Under the pieces are notes generated by a model that did not search any database, was not told the origin of the DNA, and was given only the letters and a program-made list of their open reading frames with translations. 64,000 nucleotides of DNA from an uncultured Flavobacteriaceae bacterium (GTDB lineage Bacteria > Bacteroidota > Bacteroidia > Flavobacteriales > Flavobacteriaceae). Shown one piece after another: positions 45,336-54,388 of the stretch (the stretch's first letter is position 1; each line of letters opens with the position of its first letter). The stretch lies in NCBI GenBank assembly GCA_947489085.1, contig CANLCJ010000021.1, positions 1-64,000 on the forward strand. Reading direction: 5' to 3'. The translations under genes and the position numbers were made by a program.

Positions 45336-45343
45336 CAAAACTA
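45336..45343 (-). promoter_or_regulatory. -7 box for the HPF operon
   Basis: On the minus strand this reads TAGTTTTG, a perfect TAnnTTTG, placed 17 bp before the first ATG. No convincing TTTG -33 box is seen at 19-21 bp. Confidence 0.5.
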
Positions 45344-45522
45344 ACTAAAGCACAGCGCTAAACTTAACTGGTTTGCTATACATATGTTCTTTAATCAAAG
45401 CAATTCGAGTTTTTTTGTATCGATACCTAGTAGTTTCAAATCAACTACTCTTTGCATCTTTAGAGCTAAAGTTCCTCTTCAATAATATAGAACTTCGTTG
45501 TCTACTATTAAAATATAAATAA

Positions 45523-46188
45523 ATGAGTTATACCATAAAAATTCAACAGATAGAACACATAAATCATAACGTTATTCGCATGGTTACAGATAAACCTGCG
45601 AACTATAGTTTTAAATCAGGCCAGGCTACCAATTTAGCTATAAATAAGGAGGGATTAGCTTCTAAAAAACGCCCATTTACTTTTACAAGTTTGCCAGAGG
45701 ACGAAACCTTAGAGTTTATAATTAAAATATATCCATCTCACAATGGTGTAACAGCCCAAATAGAAAAACTTGTTGTAGGAGACGAATTAATAATAGAAGC
45801 AGCCTGGGGTGCCATTACATACAAAGGAGAGGGGGCTTTTATAGCAGGAGGAGCTGGAATTACGCCGTTTATAGCTATTTTAAGAGATTTGAGCCGTAAA
45901 GGTGCACTAGAAGGACATAAATTGTTTTTTAGTGTGAATGAAAAGAAAGACATCCTATTAGAGCATAATTTGGAAGTTTGGTTGGCAGACAATTTACATC
46001 TTACGTTATCTGATGAGGATTGCGATGCGTATGATTATGGTTATATAGACACGTCTTTTCTTAAATCTAAAAATTTAAACCCAACAAATCCAGTTTATTT
46101 GTGTGGTCCGCCAGATATGATGGATGCCGTTAAAGCTAGTCTATACGAGCTAGGAGTATCAAAATCTCTAATTGTAACCGAAGCCTAA
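45523..46188 (+). CDS. Ferredoxin/flavodoxin NAD(P)H reductase-like protein
   Basis: The 221-residue FNR-superfamily protein has the FAD-binding motif RPFTFTS (near residue 50), a pyrophosphate/NAD(P)-binding GGAGITPFIAIL and the C-terminal CGPPDMMDAV. It lacks a plant-type ferredoxin domain, so it is a stand-alone reductase of unknown electron partner. The upstream gap has two palindromes: AGTAGTT/AACTACT at 45429-45449 and CTTTAGAGCTAAAG at 45458-45471. Confidence 0.88.
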   Translation: MSYTIKIQQIEHINHNVIRMVTDKPANYSFKSGQATNLAINKEGLASKKRPFTFTSLPEDETLEFIIKIYPSHNGVTAQIEKLVVGDELIIEAAWGAITYKGEGAFIAGGAGITPFIAILRDLSRKGALEGHKLFFSVNEKKDILLEHNLEVWLADNLHLTLSDEDCDAYDYGYIDTSFLKSKNLNPTNPVYLCGPPDMMDAVKASLYELGVSKSLIVTEA

Positions 46189-46210
46189 TTTATTTTAACC
46201 ATTATTTATT

Positions 46211-47110
46211 ATGATAACATTACTTCAAACCGACACTAAAACTCTAGTAACAGTATTACAGCAATATTACAATAGTTTTTTAGAGGTCTTGCCAAGAATA
46301 GCCTTAAGCATATTGGTAATTATTGCTGGTGTTCTAGTGGCAAAATTTCTAACAGAAGTGTACAAGCGCAGAATTTTAAAAAAGGCTGAGGATCCACTCA
46401 TGGCGTGCTTTCTTGCACAGGCTATTAAACTTGTATTTATTATAATAGCCATTTTATTGGCATTGCAGGTCGCAGGGTTAACCGGAGTGGCAACAGGACT
46501 ATTAACAGCAGCTGGTGGAGCAGCCATTGTTTTAGGTTTTGCTTTTCAAGACATAGGAAAAAACTTTTTAGCAGGTATAATTTTAGCTTTTAACAGGCCT
46601 TTCGATATTAACGATACTATTAAAGTAGGCGAGCTGTTTGGCAAAATAAAGGCATTGAATTTTAGGTATATGCATATTAAAACATTCGATGGCAGAGATA
46701 TTTATGTACCAAACAGTGATGTTTTAACTAAACCTGTTGAAAATTACACTGCAGATGGTTTTTTTAGAAACGATTTTGTTGTTGGTATTGGTTATGAAGA
46801 CGATATTGATAAAGCAAAACGTATTATACAAACTATTTTAGACGATAACGAATTTATTGTACACGATGCAGACCATGAAAACTTTGTGTTTGAAGATGAA
46901 CTAGCTGCTAGTACGGTGAATTTAAAAGTGTTTTTTTGGGTTTACACTAAAGATTACAGGAAATCTGGTATCGTAATAAGAGGTAACCTAATTAGGAAAA
47001 TTAAAGAAGCTTTAGATGAAAACGGGCTGAATTTACCAGCGGACATTACAGAGCTTAAGTTATATGGAAATGAGGAAGATATCCCACTACGCGTTAAACA
47101 AGATGCTTAG
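46211..47110 (+). CDS. MscS-family small-conductance mechanosensitive channel
   Basis: The 299-residue inner-membrane channel releases solutes on hypo-osmotic shock. Three N-terminal hydrophobic segments lie at about 25-50, 68-90 and 93-120, the last being the pore-lining helix (GAAIVLGFAFQDIGKNFLAG). The MscS beta domain follows (FDINDTIKVGELFGKIKALN; DGRDIYVPNSDVL) and a cytoplasmic alpha/beta end. Length fits the short MscS type. It starts 23 bp after the reductase gene, so cotranscription is likely. Confidence 0.93.
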   Translation: MITLLQTDTKTLVTVLQQYYNSFLEVLPRIALSILVIIAGVLVAKFLTEVYKRRILKKAEDPLMACFLAQAIKLVFIIIAILLALQVAGLTGVATGLLTAAGGAAIVLGFAFQDIGKNFLAGIILAFNRPFDINDTIKVGELFGKIKALNFRYMHIKTFDGRDIYVPNSDVLTKPVENYTADGFFRNDFVVGIGYEDDIDKAKRIIQTILDDNEFIVHDADHENFVFEDELAASTVNLKVFFWVYTKDYRKSGIVIRGNLIRKIKEALDENGLNLPADITELKLYGNEEDIPLRVKQDA

Positions 47111-47208
47111 CACTAATAGAGCTGCCAATAGCGTTCTATTTTACTTTATTCAAGATAATTTATTGTCGAATAGCGTTAAAAGGTACATCGCCTAAAACGT
47201 AAATTTAC

Positions 47209-47228
47209 AATGTTGTTTTGTTACTAAT
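47209..47228 (+). repeat. 20-bp direct repeat, left copy (flanks csbD-like gene)
   Basis: AATGTTGTTTTGTTACTAAT here recurs with a single change at 47453-47472, on the other side of the small CsbD-family gene. The distance between copies is 244 bp. Confidence 0.6.
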
Positions 47229-47244
47229 ATAAAAACTTAAAATT

Positions 47245-47445
47245 ATGTCTAAACCATGGGAAGATAAAGCCAAAGGCAATTGGAATATTGCCAAGGGGAA
47301 ATTAAAACAAAAATGGGGAGAACTTACAGATGACGATTTAGATTATACCGAAGGTAAAGAAGACGAACTGATAGGTAAAATCCAAAAACGCACTGGCGAA
47401 TCTAAAGAAAAAGTAAATAACTTTCTCGAAGATTTAAAGTACTAA
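47245..47445 (+). CDS. CsbD-family stress protein
   Basis: The 66-residue hydrophilic protein belongs to the CsbD/YjbJ family, induced by general stress in many bacteria: KPWEDKAKGNWNIAKGKLKQ, KWGELTDDDLDYTEGKEDEL and a coiled end typical of the family. Function at the molecular level is unknown. It is a single gene with its own terminator, flanked by a 20-bp direct repeat. Confidence 0.92.
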   Translation: MSKPWEDKAKGNWNIAKGKLKQKWGELTDDDLDYTEGKEDELIGKIQKRTGESKEKVNNFLEDLKY

Positions 47446-47452
47446 GTAAATT

Positions 47453-47472
47453 AATGTTGTTTTGTTAGTAAT
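47453..47472 (+). repeat. 20-bp direct repeat, right copy (flanks csbD-like gene)
   Basis: AATGTTGTTTTGTTAGTAAT matches the copy at 47209-47228 in 19 of 20 positions. It sits between the stop codon and the terminator. Confidence 0.6.
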
Positions 47473-47473
47473 T

Positions 47474-47503
47474 AAAAATCCTGCGAAAAGCAGGATTTTT
47501 TTT
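47474..47503 (+). terminator. Terminator after CsbD-family gene
   Basis: AAAAATCCTGC (47474-47484) pairs with GCAGGATTTTT (47490-47500) around GAAAA; T8 ends at 47503. Being nearly symmetrical, it can also serve the converging minus-strand gene ending at 47527. Confidence 0.92.
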
Positions 47504-47526
47504 GGTTTAAACTGTAATAGGGGGTA

Positions 47527-48813
47527 TTATCCTTTACCGCTATTTTCTGTCTTTTTCTGCTGTTCCTTAAAAAGCTGTTTGTTAATTTTTTTAATGGCAT
47601 TTTCTATAGATTTTTCGGGCTCGATAATATTGTAAACGCCCCAAAATTCTGGATCTGTAAAACCAGAAGTTTGGTCTGTAAGTATGGTTGTAGGTCTTAA
47701 CATTTTGGTTTGTGTTCTTGCTATTTTGGCTTTTGGTACTTCCCAGTCTGTTACAGCCATTTCACTATTTAACGTATACACACTATTAAATAATTTGCCC
47801 TCCCAATTAACCTTAAATGTTAAACTAATATTGCTGTAAGCGTAATGCCACCTTCCGTTTTGGGTTCTATATTTTACCTTGTAGCTTGCATTGGTTGGGT
47901 AAACTTCAACCTGTCTCGGTTTTTTATTTACAAACAGCTTGCTGGATAGCTCTCTGTTTTCAACATTCAAACTGTATTCTGCATCTGTAAGTGCAAGTGT
48001 ATTGGCATCAATATATAGCTTGCCGTAATACATAGGGTATGTAATTTCAGGCTTCTGTTTAAAGTTAACAACATACACCACATTTTTATTAGTAGTGGTA
48101 GATTTTTCAAAATTGAAATTATAAAGATCTATATGGTCTTTGTTAAATATAAATTCTGGATATTTTACCAAATCAGTATACAGGTTGCTAAACGGGCCGC
48201 CTTGAAGTTTTAAAGCCAGGGTATCTAGTTTATCGTAATCTGTATTTTTGCGAGATTTAATAAGTTCTATATGGTCTCTGCGAAAGTTACTGTAAGGTTG
48301 CTTGTGGATTTTTACAACTGCTTCCGAGAGGGAAGCATTTTTACGTCTTTTTTTTATGGTTTCTCTGTAAAACGCCGTCATAAGCGCATTTTTATCATTA
48401 TAAGCAGTACTCTTATTTTTTAAAGTTTTCTTTACCAACGTTAAAGCATCGTAGGTAGGAGAAGAGATGCTTATAGCATTGAGTTCTGTAAGGCTTGGTG
48501 CTAACATTATTTTTTCGTCGGTAGCCAGATCTACAATATTTAAGGTTTTACGTTGGTACCCCAAATGGGTAATTACCAGTTTACCATCTAAATACTTATA
48601 AGGTACTTTTAAAAGGAATTCTCCAGTGGAGTTTGTTACGGTACCAATATTAGTGCCTTCCACAATAATATCGGTAAAAACAAGTTTATCTTTAGTATCA
48701 GCATCGAATATTTTACCACTAATTTCTTTTATGGCTTCAGTATTTTGAGCCTTTAGCGATATTGTAAAACATAATAGAAGGCAGATAATGCTTAAGTTCG
48801 TAAATTTAGTCAT
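47527..48813 (-). CDS. Carboxypeptidase-regulatory-like domain outer-membrane protein
   Basis: The 428-residue protein has a Sec signal peptide (to about residue 22, SLKAQ) and then a CarboxypepD_reg-like beta-sandwich (about 30-115: SGKIFDADTKDKLVFTDIIV, GTVTNSTGEFLLKVP). The rest is a conserved Bacteroidota region of unknown function (TAFYRETIKKR; FNSVYTLNSEMAVTDWEVPK) seen in exported proteins of this group. It is probably periplasmic or outer-membrane-associated. No enzyme motif is seen. Confidence 0.75.
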   Translation of the reverse strand: MTKFTNLSIICLLLCFTISLKAQNTEAIKEISGKIFDADTKDKLVFTDIIVEGTNIGTVTNSTGEFLLKVPYKYLDGKLVITHLGYQRKTLNIVDLATDEKIMLAPSLTELNAISISSPTYDALTLVKKTLKNKSTAYNDKNALMTAFYRETIKKRRKNASLSEAVVKIHKQPYSNFRRDHIELIKSRKNTDYDKLDTLALKLQGGPFSNLYTDLVKYPEFIFNKDHIDLYNFNFEKSTTTNKNVVYVVNFKQKPEITYPMYYGKLYIDANTLALTDAEYSLNVENRELSSKLFVNKKPRQVEVYPTNASYKVKYRTQNGRWHYAYSNISLTFKVNWEGKLFNSVYTLNSEMAVTDWEVPKAKIARTQTKMLRPTTILTDQTSGFTDPEFWGVYNIIEPEKSIENAIKKINKQLFKEQQKKTENSGKG

Positions 48814-48905
48814 GGCAGTAACAATTTAATTTTTCAGTTACTAAGATACTGAAAAAGAGAGATACCTCTAAATATTAGGTTGTACTTTAACTAAAGCCTT
48901 AACGT

Positions 48906-50717
48906 TTAATAGTCAGTTAATGGCGCATTGAGAGTTTTCATAAAAGCAATAACATCATTTTGCTCTTTTGTGGTGAGATTTAACTTATCGAAAGGTAATG
49001 TTTGGTGTTCTATGTTAAAACCCAAACCGCTGCCACCACCTTTGTTGTAAAAATTCATAACTTCTTCTAAAGTGCTGTAGACTCCATTATGCATATAAGG
49101 TGCAGTATGTTCTATATTTCGTATAGAAGGTGTTTTAAACATACCTTTGTGTAAATCTTCACCAAACACCCAATAAAACCCAAGATCATCATCTAAAGTT
49201 TTATTAGCGTTCGTTGCTGGAACGCCTATAACTTCCTTTTCTGTTTCATTATAAAACGGAGGCACTGTACCGTTTGTTAAGGGGATAAAATGACATGTAG
49301 CGCAAAGTGCTTTCCCCATAAAAATATTAAATCCATTCTTTTCGCTTTCAGTAAACGTATCGATGTCTCCTCTAATATTTTTATCGAATTTAGAATTAAA
49401 ACTGTACAATGTTGCCACGTAAGCCGATAGTGCTTTAATGGTTATTTTATTTGTTTTTGGAGTGTTTTTATAAATTTCTTCGAATAGGGCCGTATAAGTT
49501 GAATCTTTTAATAATCTATTAGAAAAACGGTGAACGTCTGTATTAAACTCTTTTGTGTTAGTAAATACTGCTGTAATTTGATCGGTAATAGATTGAGACC
49601 TGCCATCCCAGAAAAATGATTTTTGAAATACGGAATTGATTAGAGTAGGTGTGTTTCTTGCGAGTTTTGCGTTAGTATTGTCTAGGCCAAATTGCAAACC
49701 ATCTGTATATGCCTTGTCTGGATTGTGGCAGGTGGCACAAGACATGGTACCGCTTTCAGAGAGTTTTTTCTCAAAAAACAATTGTTTGCCAAGTGCAATT
49801 TCTGTTTGAGATGGTAGTGCACTTGTAGAGGTTTGAAAGTAATGGGCATTAAAGCTATTAGTTTCGAAAAACGTAGGTGCATCGAAATTTAAGGGATGAC
49901 CTTTAAAAGGCCTTTGCCATAAGCCACTAACTTTTCTTATGGCTACCCAATGTTTGGTAATTGGATTTAGATGTGCTTTAATATAGGTATACCTATCGAA
50001 AGCATCTGGTACTTTGTTACTTTTAGCTAAAGCTATAGCACCGGCTATTTGGTTTATAAAATCTTTGTGTAAATCTATATTTTTAGCTTTAATAATTGGG
50101 GCTATACTATTTAGGTAAACATGTTCTAAGCTCTCTAACGATGTAGCAGTTTCTTGTATGCTAAGTTTGCTTACAGGTGTATCGAAACAGGACATGGCTA
50201 AGGCCACCAACCTTAACAATTGCTGGTGTGTGCTAATAAAAAAACGCTTGGCGTTGAGTGCCCTGTGGATTATGTTAGCATTTAAAATATTCAACATGCC
50301 TTTTAATACATAGATTTCTCTTTTAAAATCGTTTTCGTTGTGCGTGTCATAGATGGTTTCCTCTAATTTTTGCAGTCCATTTGGTTTAAGTATTTTACCG
50401 TTATCTTCTTTGTAAACAGGTAAAGCAGGACCATTAACCTTGTGGCCTACTTGTGGATTTAAATATGCAGCATAAGGTTCTGCTCTCTTAAAGGCTTGGC
50501 GCACTTTAGTAAAGTAATGTTTTGTGTGTTTTCCAGAAACACCCTGAGTTTCGAGTGTGTCTAAAAATAAAATAGCATGCTGCATCTGCTTAGAGTAATA
50601 GTTCTGTACAGGTTGCCAATTTACAGCAGTTGTGTGGTGTAATGGTGTTTTTAAGGCAGTGTCTTTGCAGTTAAAAATTACAACGCTTATGATAAGTATT
50701 AGTACAAGTTTACGCAT
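48906..50717 (-). CDS. Di-haem cytochrome c peroxidase lipoprotein (CCP/MauG)
   Basis: The 603-residue protein has a lipobox VVIFNC (Cys at residue 17). The C-terminal half (about 285-600) is a CCP/MauG domain with two haem sites, CATCHNP at about residue 327 and CATCHFIP at about residue 472, a KSFFWDGRSQSITDQ segment, and HTAPYMHNGVYSTLEEVMNF. The N-terminal 270 residues are an extra helical region (imelysin/peptidase M75-like in feel, low confidence). It reduces peroxide or oxidises a partner in the periplasm. It lies downstream of the PhoX-like gene in the same orientation. Confidence 0.9.
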   Translation of the reverse strand: MRKLVLILIISVVIFNCKDTALKTPLHHTTAVNWQPVQNYYSKQMQHAILFLDTLETQGVSGKHTKHYFTKVRQAFKRAEPYAAYLNPQVGHKVNGPALPVYKEDNGKILKPNGLQKLEETIYDTHNENDFKREIYVLKGMLNILNANIIHRALNAKRFFISTHQQLLRLVALAMSCFDTPVSKLSIQETATSLESLEHVYLNSIAPIIKAKNIDLHKDFINQIAGAIALAKSNKVPDAFDRYTYIKAHLNPITKHWVAIRKVSGLWQRPFKGHPLNFDAPTFFETNSFNAHYFQTSTSALPSQTEIALGKQLFFEKKLSESGTMSCATCHNPDKAYTDGLQFGLDNTNAKLARNTPTLINSVFQKSFFWDGRSQSITDQITAVFTNTKEFNTDVHRFSNRLLKDSTYTALFEEIYKNTPKTNKITIKALSAYVATLYSFNSKFDKNIRGDIDTFTESEKNGFNIFMGKALCATCHFIPLTNGTVPPFYNETEKEVIGVPATNANKTLDDDLGFYWVFGEDLHKGMFKTPSIRNIEHTAPYMHNGVYSTLEEVMNFYNKGGGSGLGFNIEHQTLPFDKLNLTTKEQNDVIAFMKTLNAPLTDY

Positions 50718-50750
50718 TATTAAAGTGTGTGGTTAAAAACGAAATACATA

Positions 50751-50780
50751 AAAAGTTCTCTGAAATTTCAGAGAACTTTT
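50751..50780 (-). terminator. Terminator between PhoX-like and peroxidase genes
   Basis: AAAAGTTCTCTGAAA (50751-50765) is followed directly by its perfect inverse (50766-50780). It lies just after the stop of the minus-strand gene at 50805, so it terminates that gene ahead of the peroxidase gene. Confidence 0.85.
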
Positions 50781-50804
50781 AAAAATTAAAAAACTTATTG
50801 GTTC

Positions 50805-52391
50805 TTATCTAGGCAAACCTCTTAGAATTACTATTTGAGAGGCTTGGTCGTCTTCTCTAGAGCAGAATGATGTCGATCTTGGGTCGCAAACTGTAGCGCC
50901 AGACCTGTCATGACCATCTAGATTTTTAAAGCTATCACTTTCCCAATAGTGAGGTTGCAATGCTAATAAAAAGGTGTTTGGTTCTCCAACCTTGTCTGAA
51001 ATGTCTATTAAAGACCCAAACTCCCCACTTAAACTCGTACTATTGTTAGGGTCTAAATCTTGGCGAACTACCAATTCTAAAACAGGTTTAGGGTTATTAC
51101 CATTTAAATCGGTTTGGTAAATATAGGCCGCATGCCCTCTGCTAAAAGAGTTAGGATCTTCTTGTAGATAAATAAAGTTTTCGGTAACTAAAATATTATC
51201 AGGGCTTTGTAATTCGGATAAGTTACCATCTCTATTATTTGTATCGGTATTACCACTAACAATTTGTGTAAGTCTGCCCTGTAGTGGGTTATCGGCATCT
51301 AAAACAAGTTTGTATGCAGTACCCCAATCGTTATAAGTACCACGACCAGGACCTCTACCTGTAACAGCAAAAAATACATTTTGAGCATTAGTATCGCTAC
51401 CTTTTTGGTAATCTACATCTTCTACTCTCATAAATCGAGAAGCGAATATGTCATTACAAGCCTGCCCCATTTCAATAAAAGAGAAGTCTCTACCATTTTC
51501 AATCTCTACAAACTCGACATCATACGTTGCGCCAAAGTCTAAATCACCTTCATTATAAATGGTATTAGGTATAACATCTTGTACACCTCCATTACCGTCT
51601 GATACTTGTTTAAAACGCAGTACATAAATTCTACCGTTTTCTAAATCGGCATCTCCATTTTCAGACATGTACATGGTAACCTGGCCTTGAGCAGTAGCTT
51701 CGCCACTATCGTCATCGCCACCAATAATAACTGTTTTCCCAGGATATGCATTGCGTGGCAACGGCACTGCATTTTCCCAACCAAACTCCCCTAAGGCATC
51801 AAGTCCAAAATCTGCTGTAGGAGTAGGCGTGGTTACCCAGGGATCTATGCCTTTTACGTCGAAGAAGAACGCCTCTGATGCAGAAAGAAATAAATCTCTA
51901 TCTCCACCGTGAATATCTCTTTCCCACATTGTACCAGAACATTGGCGAGATACATCGCTAACGCCAGAGTTTAATAAGTAGTCTCCAGAAATTGGAGTAA
52001 GATTTTCGTCTAAACGTATTCTAGCAACAGAATAGCTGTCCTCGCAATTTACAATGTAAGTAAAGCCATCATCATCAGGGTTTTCTAAAAACCCAGCACC
52101 ATCGGCAGAACCTGCAAGCTGAAAACCATCTACAACATCTGGAGTAGATATTAAGGAAAAGGCTTCAACAAAATTAAATTGAGGAAACATAGCTACTAAG
52201 GGCTTAACAGAAGATTTGTTAGTAAACATTGCTTCATTTGGCGTAAAATCTTCGCCATCTGCACCATCTTGCCCGTCGATACCATCAACACCATCGGTGC
52301 CATTTATACCGTCTTCACCTTCGCAACTCACTGTGGTTATAGAGATAGCAAGTGTTAAAAGTAAAATTGTTAATTGCAATAAATTTTTCAT
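50805..52391 (-). CDS. PhoX-like (DUF839) lipoprotein with collagen-like stretch
   Basis: The 528-residue lipoprotein (lipobox TTVSC, Cys at residue 23) begins with a short collagen-like run of Gly-x-x triplets (GEDGINGTDGVDG to about residue 46), a spacer that is common on surface proteins. The main body resembles the DUF839/PhoX beta-propeller phosphatases (FMRVEDVDYQKGS; VFFAVTGRGPG; ELQSPDNILVTE). In marine bacteria PhoX enzymes are calcium/iron phosphatases. The assignment is moderate because the metal-ligand set was not traced. It is paired with a di-haem peroxidase downstream. Confidence 0.6.
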   Translation of the reverse strand: MKNLLQLTILLLTLAISITTVSCEGEDGINGTDGVDGIDGQDGADGEDFTPNEAMFTNKSSVKPLVAMFPQFNFVEAFSLISTPDVVDGFQLAGSADGAGFLENPDDDGFTYIVNCEDSYSVARIRLDENLTPISGDYLLNSGVSDVSRQCSGTMWERDIHGGDRDLFLSASEAFFFDVKGIDPWVTTPTPTADFGLDALGEFGWENAVPLPRNAYPGKTVIIGGDDDSGEATAQGQVTMYMSENGDADLENGRIYVLRFKQVSDGNGGVQDVIPNTIYNEGDLDFGATYDVEFVEIENGRDFSFIEMGQACNDIFASRFMRVEDVDYQKGSDTNAQNVFFAVTGRGPGRGTYNDWGTAYKLVLDADNPLQGRLTQIVSGNTDTNNRDGNLSELQSPDNILVTENFIYLQEDPNSFSRGHAAYIYQTDLNGNNPKPVLELVVRQDLDPNNSTSLSGEFGSLIDISDKVGEPNTFLLALQPHYWESDSFKNLDGHDRSGATVCDPRSTSFCSREDDQASQIVILRGLPR

Positions 52392-52425
52392 GTTTTTGTG
52401 ATTAATTATAGATTTTATTTGCCAC

Positions 52426-52433
52426 CAAAATTA
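52426..52433 (-). promoter_or_regulatory. -7 box for the PhoX-like gene
   Basis: On the minus strand this is TAATTTTG, a perfect TAnnTTTG, 34 bp before the ATG at 52391. No TTTG lies at the standard distance. Confidence 0.45.
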
Positions 52434-52671
52434 GAAGCAATAGGCAAAAACAGTGTTACCTAAATACTGCACTATTATTAAATAAGCATCATCTAAAAGT
52501 TAAGCACTTTATCTAAATATTAAAAGGGTTAACTAAACATTAAATTGTGTTAAGTGGAGATTAAAAAAACTCAACTTTAAAAGAAAAAACAGATAAAGCA
52601 ATTTGGGATTAACTTAAATTTTAGACTTAAGAATTGTTAATAACTGTATATTTACAGGATTATATTTAAGC

Positions 52672-54279
52672 ATGCACCAAGATTACATACCATTTAAAAG
52701 CACTGGTTTTTTTTCGTCTTTAATTAACGATTATTTAGATGAAGTACCTGATTTAAAACCGTTTTACAATAGAGCGCCTAAAATAGAGAATTTTGAAGCT
52801 CAAATACAAGACAAGCTAGATTCGGCTTTACCATCAGAACATCAAAGGCAAATATTGGTTTCAACGTTAAAGGATCAATATAAAGACATAGAGACCTCAG
52901 AACTTACCCTTCAGCATATAGAACGTTTAAAGGCAGAAAATACCTTTACCATTACAACGGGGCATCAACTGAATTTGTTTACAGGGCCGCTATATTTTTT
53001 ATATAAAATTGTATCTGCTATCAACTTAGCGAAAGCTTTAAAGGCAAAATATGCCAACTATAATTTTGTGCCAGTGTATTGGATGGCAACGGAAGATCAT
53101 GATTTTGAAGAAATAAACTATTTTAATTTTAAAGGAAAGAAATTCCAGTGGCACAGGGCTTTTGGAGGAGCGGTTGGCGAGTTGTCTACAGAGGGCTTAA
53201 ACGAAGTATTGCATCTTTTTGCCCAAGATTTAGGCACTGGCAATAACGCCACGGTGTTAAAACAATTGTTTGAAGAAGCTTATCTACAGCACGATAATCT
53301 TGCAGATGCCACCCGATTTTTAGCAAATACCTTGTTTAAAGCCCAAGGTTTGGTAATTATAGATGCTAATACAGCTAATTTAAAGCGTGTGTTTAAGCCG
53401 CACATGGAAAAAGAATTATTCGAACAAACAGCTTACAACTTTGTAAATGCTACAAATGCTAATTTAACCAAAGTTTCTAAAAATTATAAAATACAAGTAA
53501 ACCCAAGACCTATTAACTTATTTTATATAAAGGAGGGCTTGAGAGAACGTATAGTTTTAGAAGATGGTGTGTATAAAGTGGTACACACCACTATAGCGTG
53601 GAGTAAAACTGAAATTGCTGAAGAGTTGGAGCGCTACCCCGAGCGCTTTTCTCCAAATGTTATTATGCGACCTTTGTATCAAGAAGTTATCCTGCCTAAT
53701 TTATGCTACATAGGCGGCGGTGGAGAATTAGCATACTGGTTACAGTTAAAGGCTTATTTTGAAGCTATGCATGTTGTGTTTCCTGTTTTATTGCTTAGAA
53801 ATTCTGCGTTAATACAAGCCAAAAAACAGGCAGAAAAATTAAAACGTTTGCAAATTTCTAACACCGATTTGTTTTTAAAACGCGACCATTTTATAAATAA
53901 AAAAGTAAGAGACATATCTAACATAGACATTAATTTTTCTGCACAAAAACAATATTTAGAGACTCAATTCCAAGAGATTTACGCTTTAGCAAAACAAACA
54001 GATGCTTCGTTTTTAGGAGCAGTAAAGGCTCAAGAAGTAAAACAAAAACAAGGTTTAGTGCATTTGGAAAAACGCTTGCTTAAGGCCCAAAAGCAAAAAC
54101 TTAAAGATGAGGTGGAGCGTATGGTAACGTTGCAAAACGAGCTGTTTCCTAACGGTAATTTACAGGAGCGCAATGCCAATTTTTCTACATTTTATTTAGA
54201 GTACGGTACAGCGCTTATACCTAATTTACTAAAAAGTTTAAATCCTTTGCGAGAAGCCTTTTCCATATTAGAGCTCTAA
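52672..54279 (+). CDS. bshC: Bacillithiol biosynthesis protein BshC
   Basis: BshC catalyses the last step of bacillithiol synthesis, adding cysteine to glucosaminyl malate. The 535-residue protein matches the family in length and motifs: TITTGHQLNLFTGPLYFLYK near residue 100, PVYWMATEDHDFEEINYF near 140, and NVIMRPLYQEVILPNLCYIG near 340. Many Bacteroidota use bacillithiol. It stands alone in front of guaA. Confidence 0.95.
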   Translation: MHQDYIPFKSTGFFSSLINDYLDEVPDLKPFYNRAPKIENFEAQIQDKLDSALPSEHQRQILVSTLKDQYKDIETSELTLQHIERLKAENTFTITTGHQLNLFTGPLYFLYKIVSAINLAKALKAKYANYNFVPVYWMATEDHDFEEINYFNFKGKKFQWHRAFGGAVGELSTEGLNEVLHLFAQDLGTGNNATVLKQLFEEAYLQHDNLADATRFLANTLFKAQGLVIIDANTANLKRVFKPHMEKELFEQTAYNFVNATNANLTKVSKNYKIQVNPRPINLFYIKEGLRERIVLEDGVYKVVHTTIAWSKTEIAEELERYPERFSPNVIMRPLYQEVILPNLCYIGGGGELAYWLQLKAYFEAMHVVFPVLLLRNSALIQAKKQAEKLKRLQISNTDLFLKRDHFINKKVRDISNIDINFSAQKQYLETQFQEIYALAKQTDASFLGAVKAQEVKQKQGLVHLEKRLLKAQKQKLKDEVERMVTLQNELFPNGNLQERNANFSTFYLEYGTALIPNLLKSLNPLREAFSILEL

Positions 54280-54377
54280 ATAGAAGGTGTTTTTGCAGTT
54301 GCTTAAAGTTTATACTTATTCGCAAAAATATGTTTAAAAAATACGCATGTGTAATGGGTGAATAAAAAATCAATTCC

Positions 54378-54385
54378 TATTTTTG
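54378..54385 (+). promoter_or_regulatory. -7 box immediately before guaA
   Basis: TATTTTTG is a perfect TAnnTTTG but ends only 3 bp before the guaA ATG at 54389. If functional, transcription would begin at or next to the start codon and the messenger would be leaderless or nearly so. Confidence 0.4.
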
Positions 54386-54388
54386 CGC

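Noticed and set aside
45429-45471. Two palindromes upstream of the flavodoxin reductase gene
   Set aside because: Short (7 and 6 bp arms), in AT-rich DNA, without a clear promoter to relate them to; mentioned in the gene entry only.
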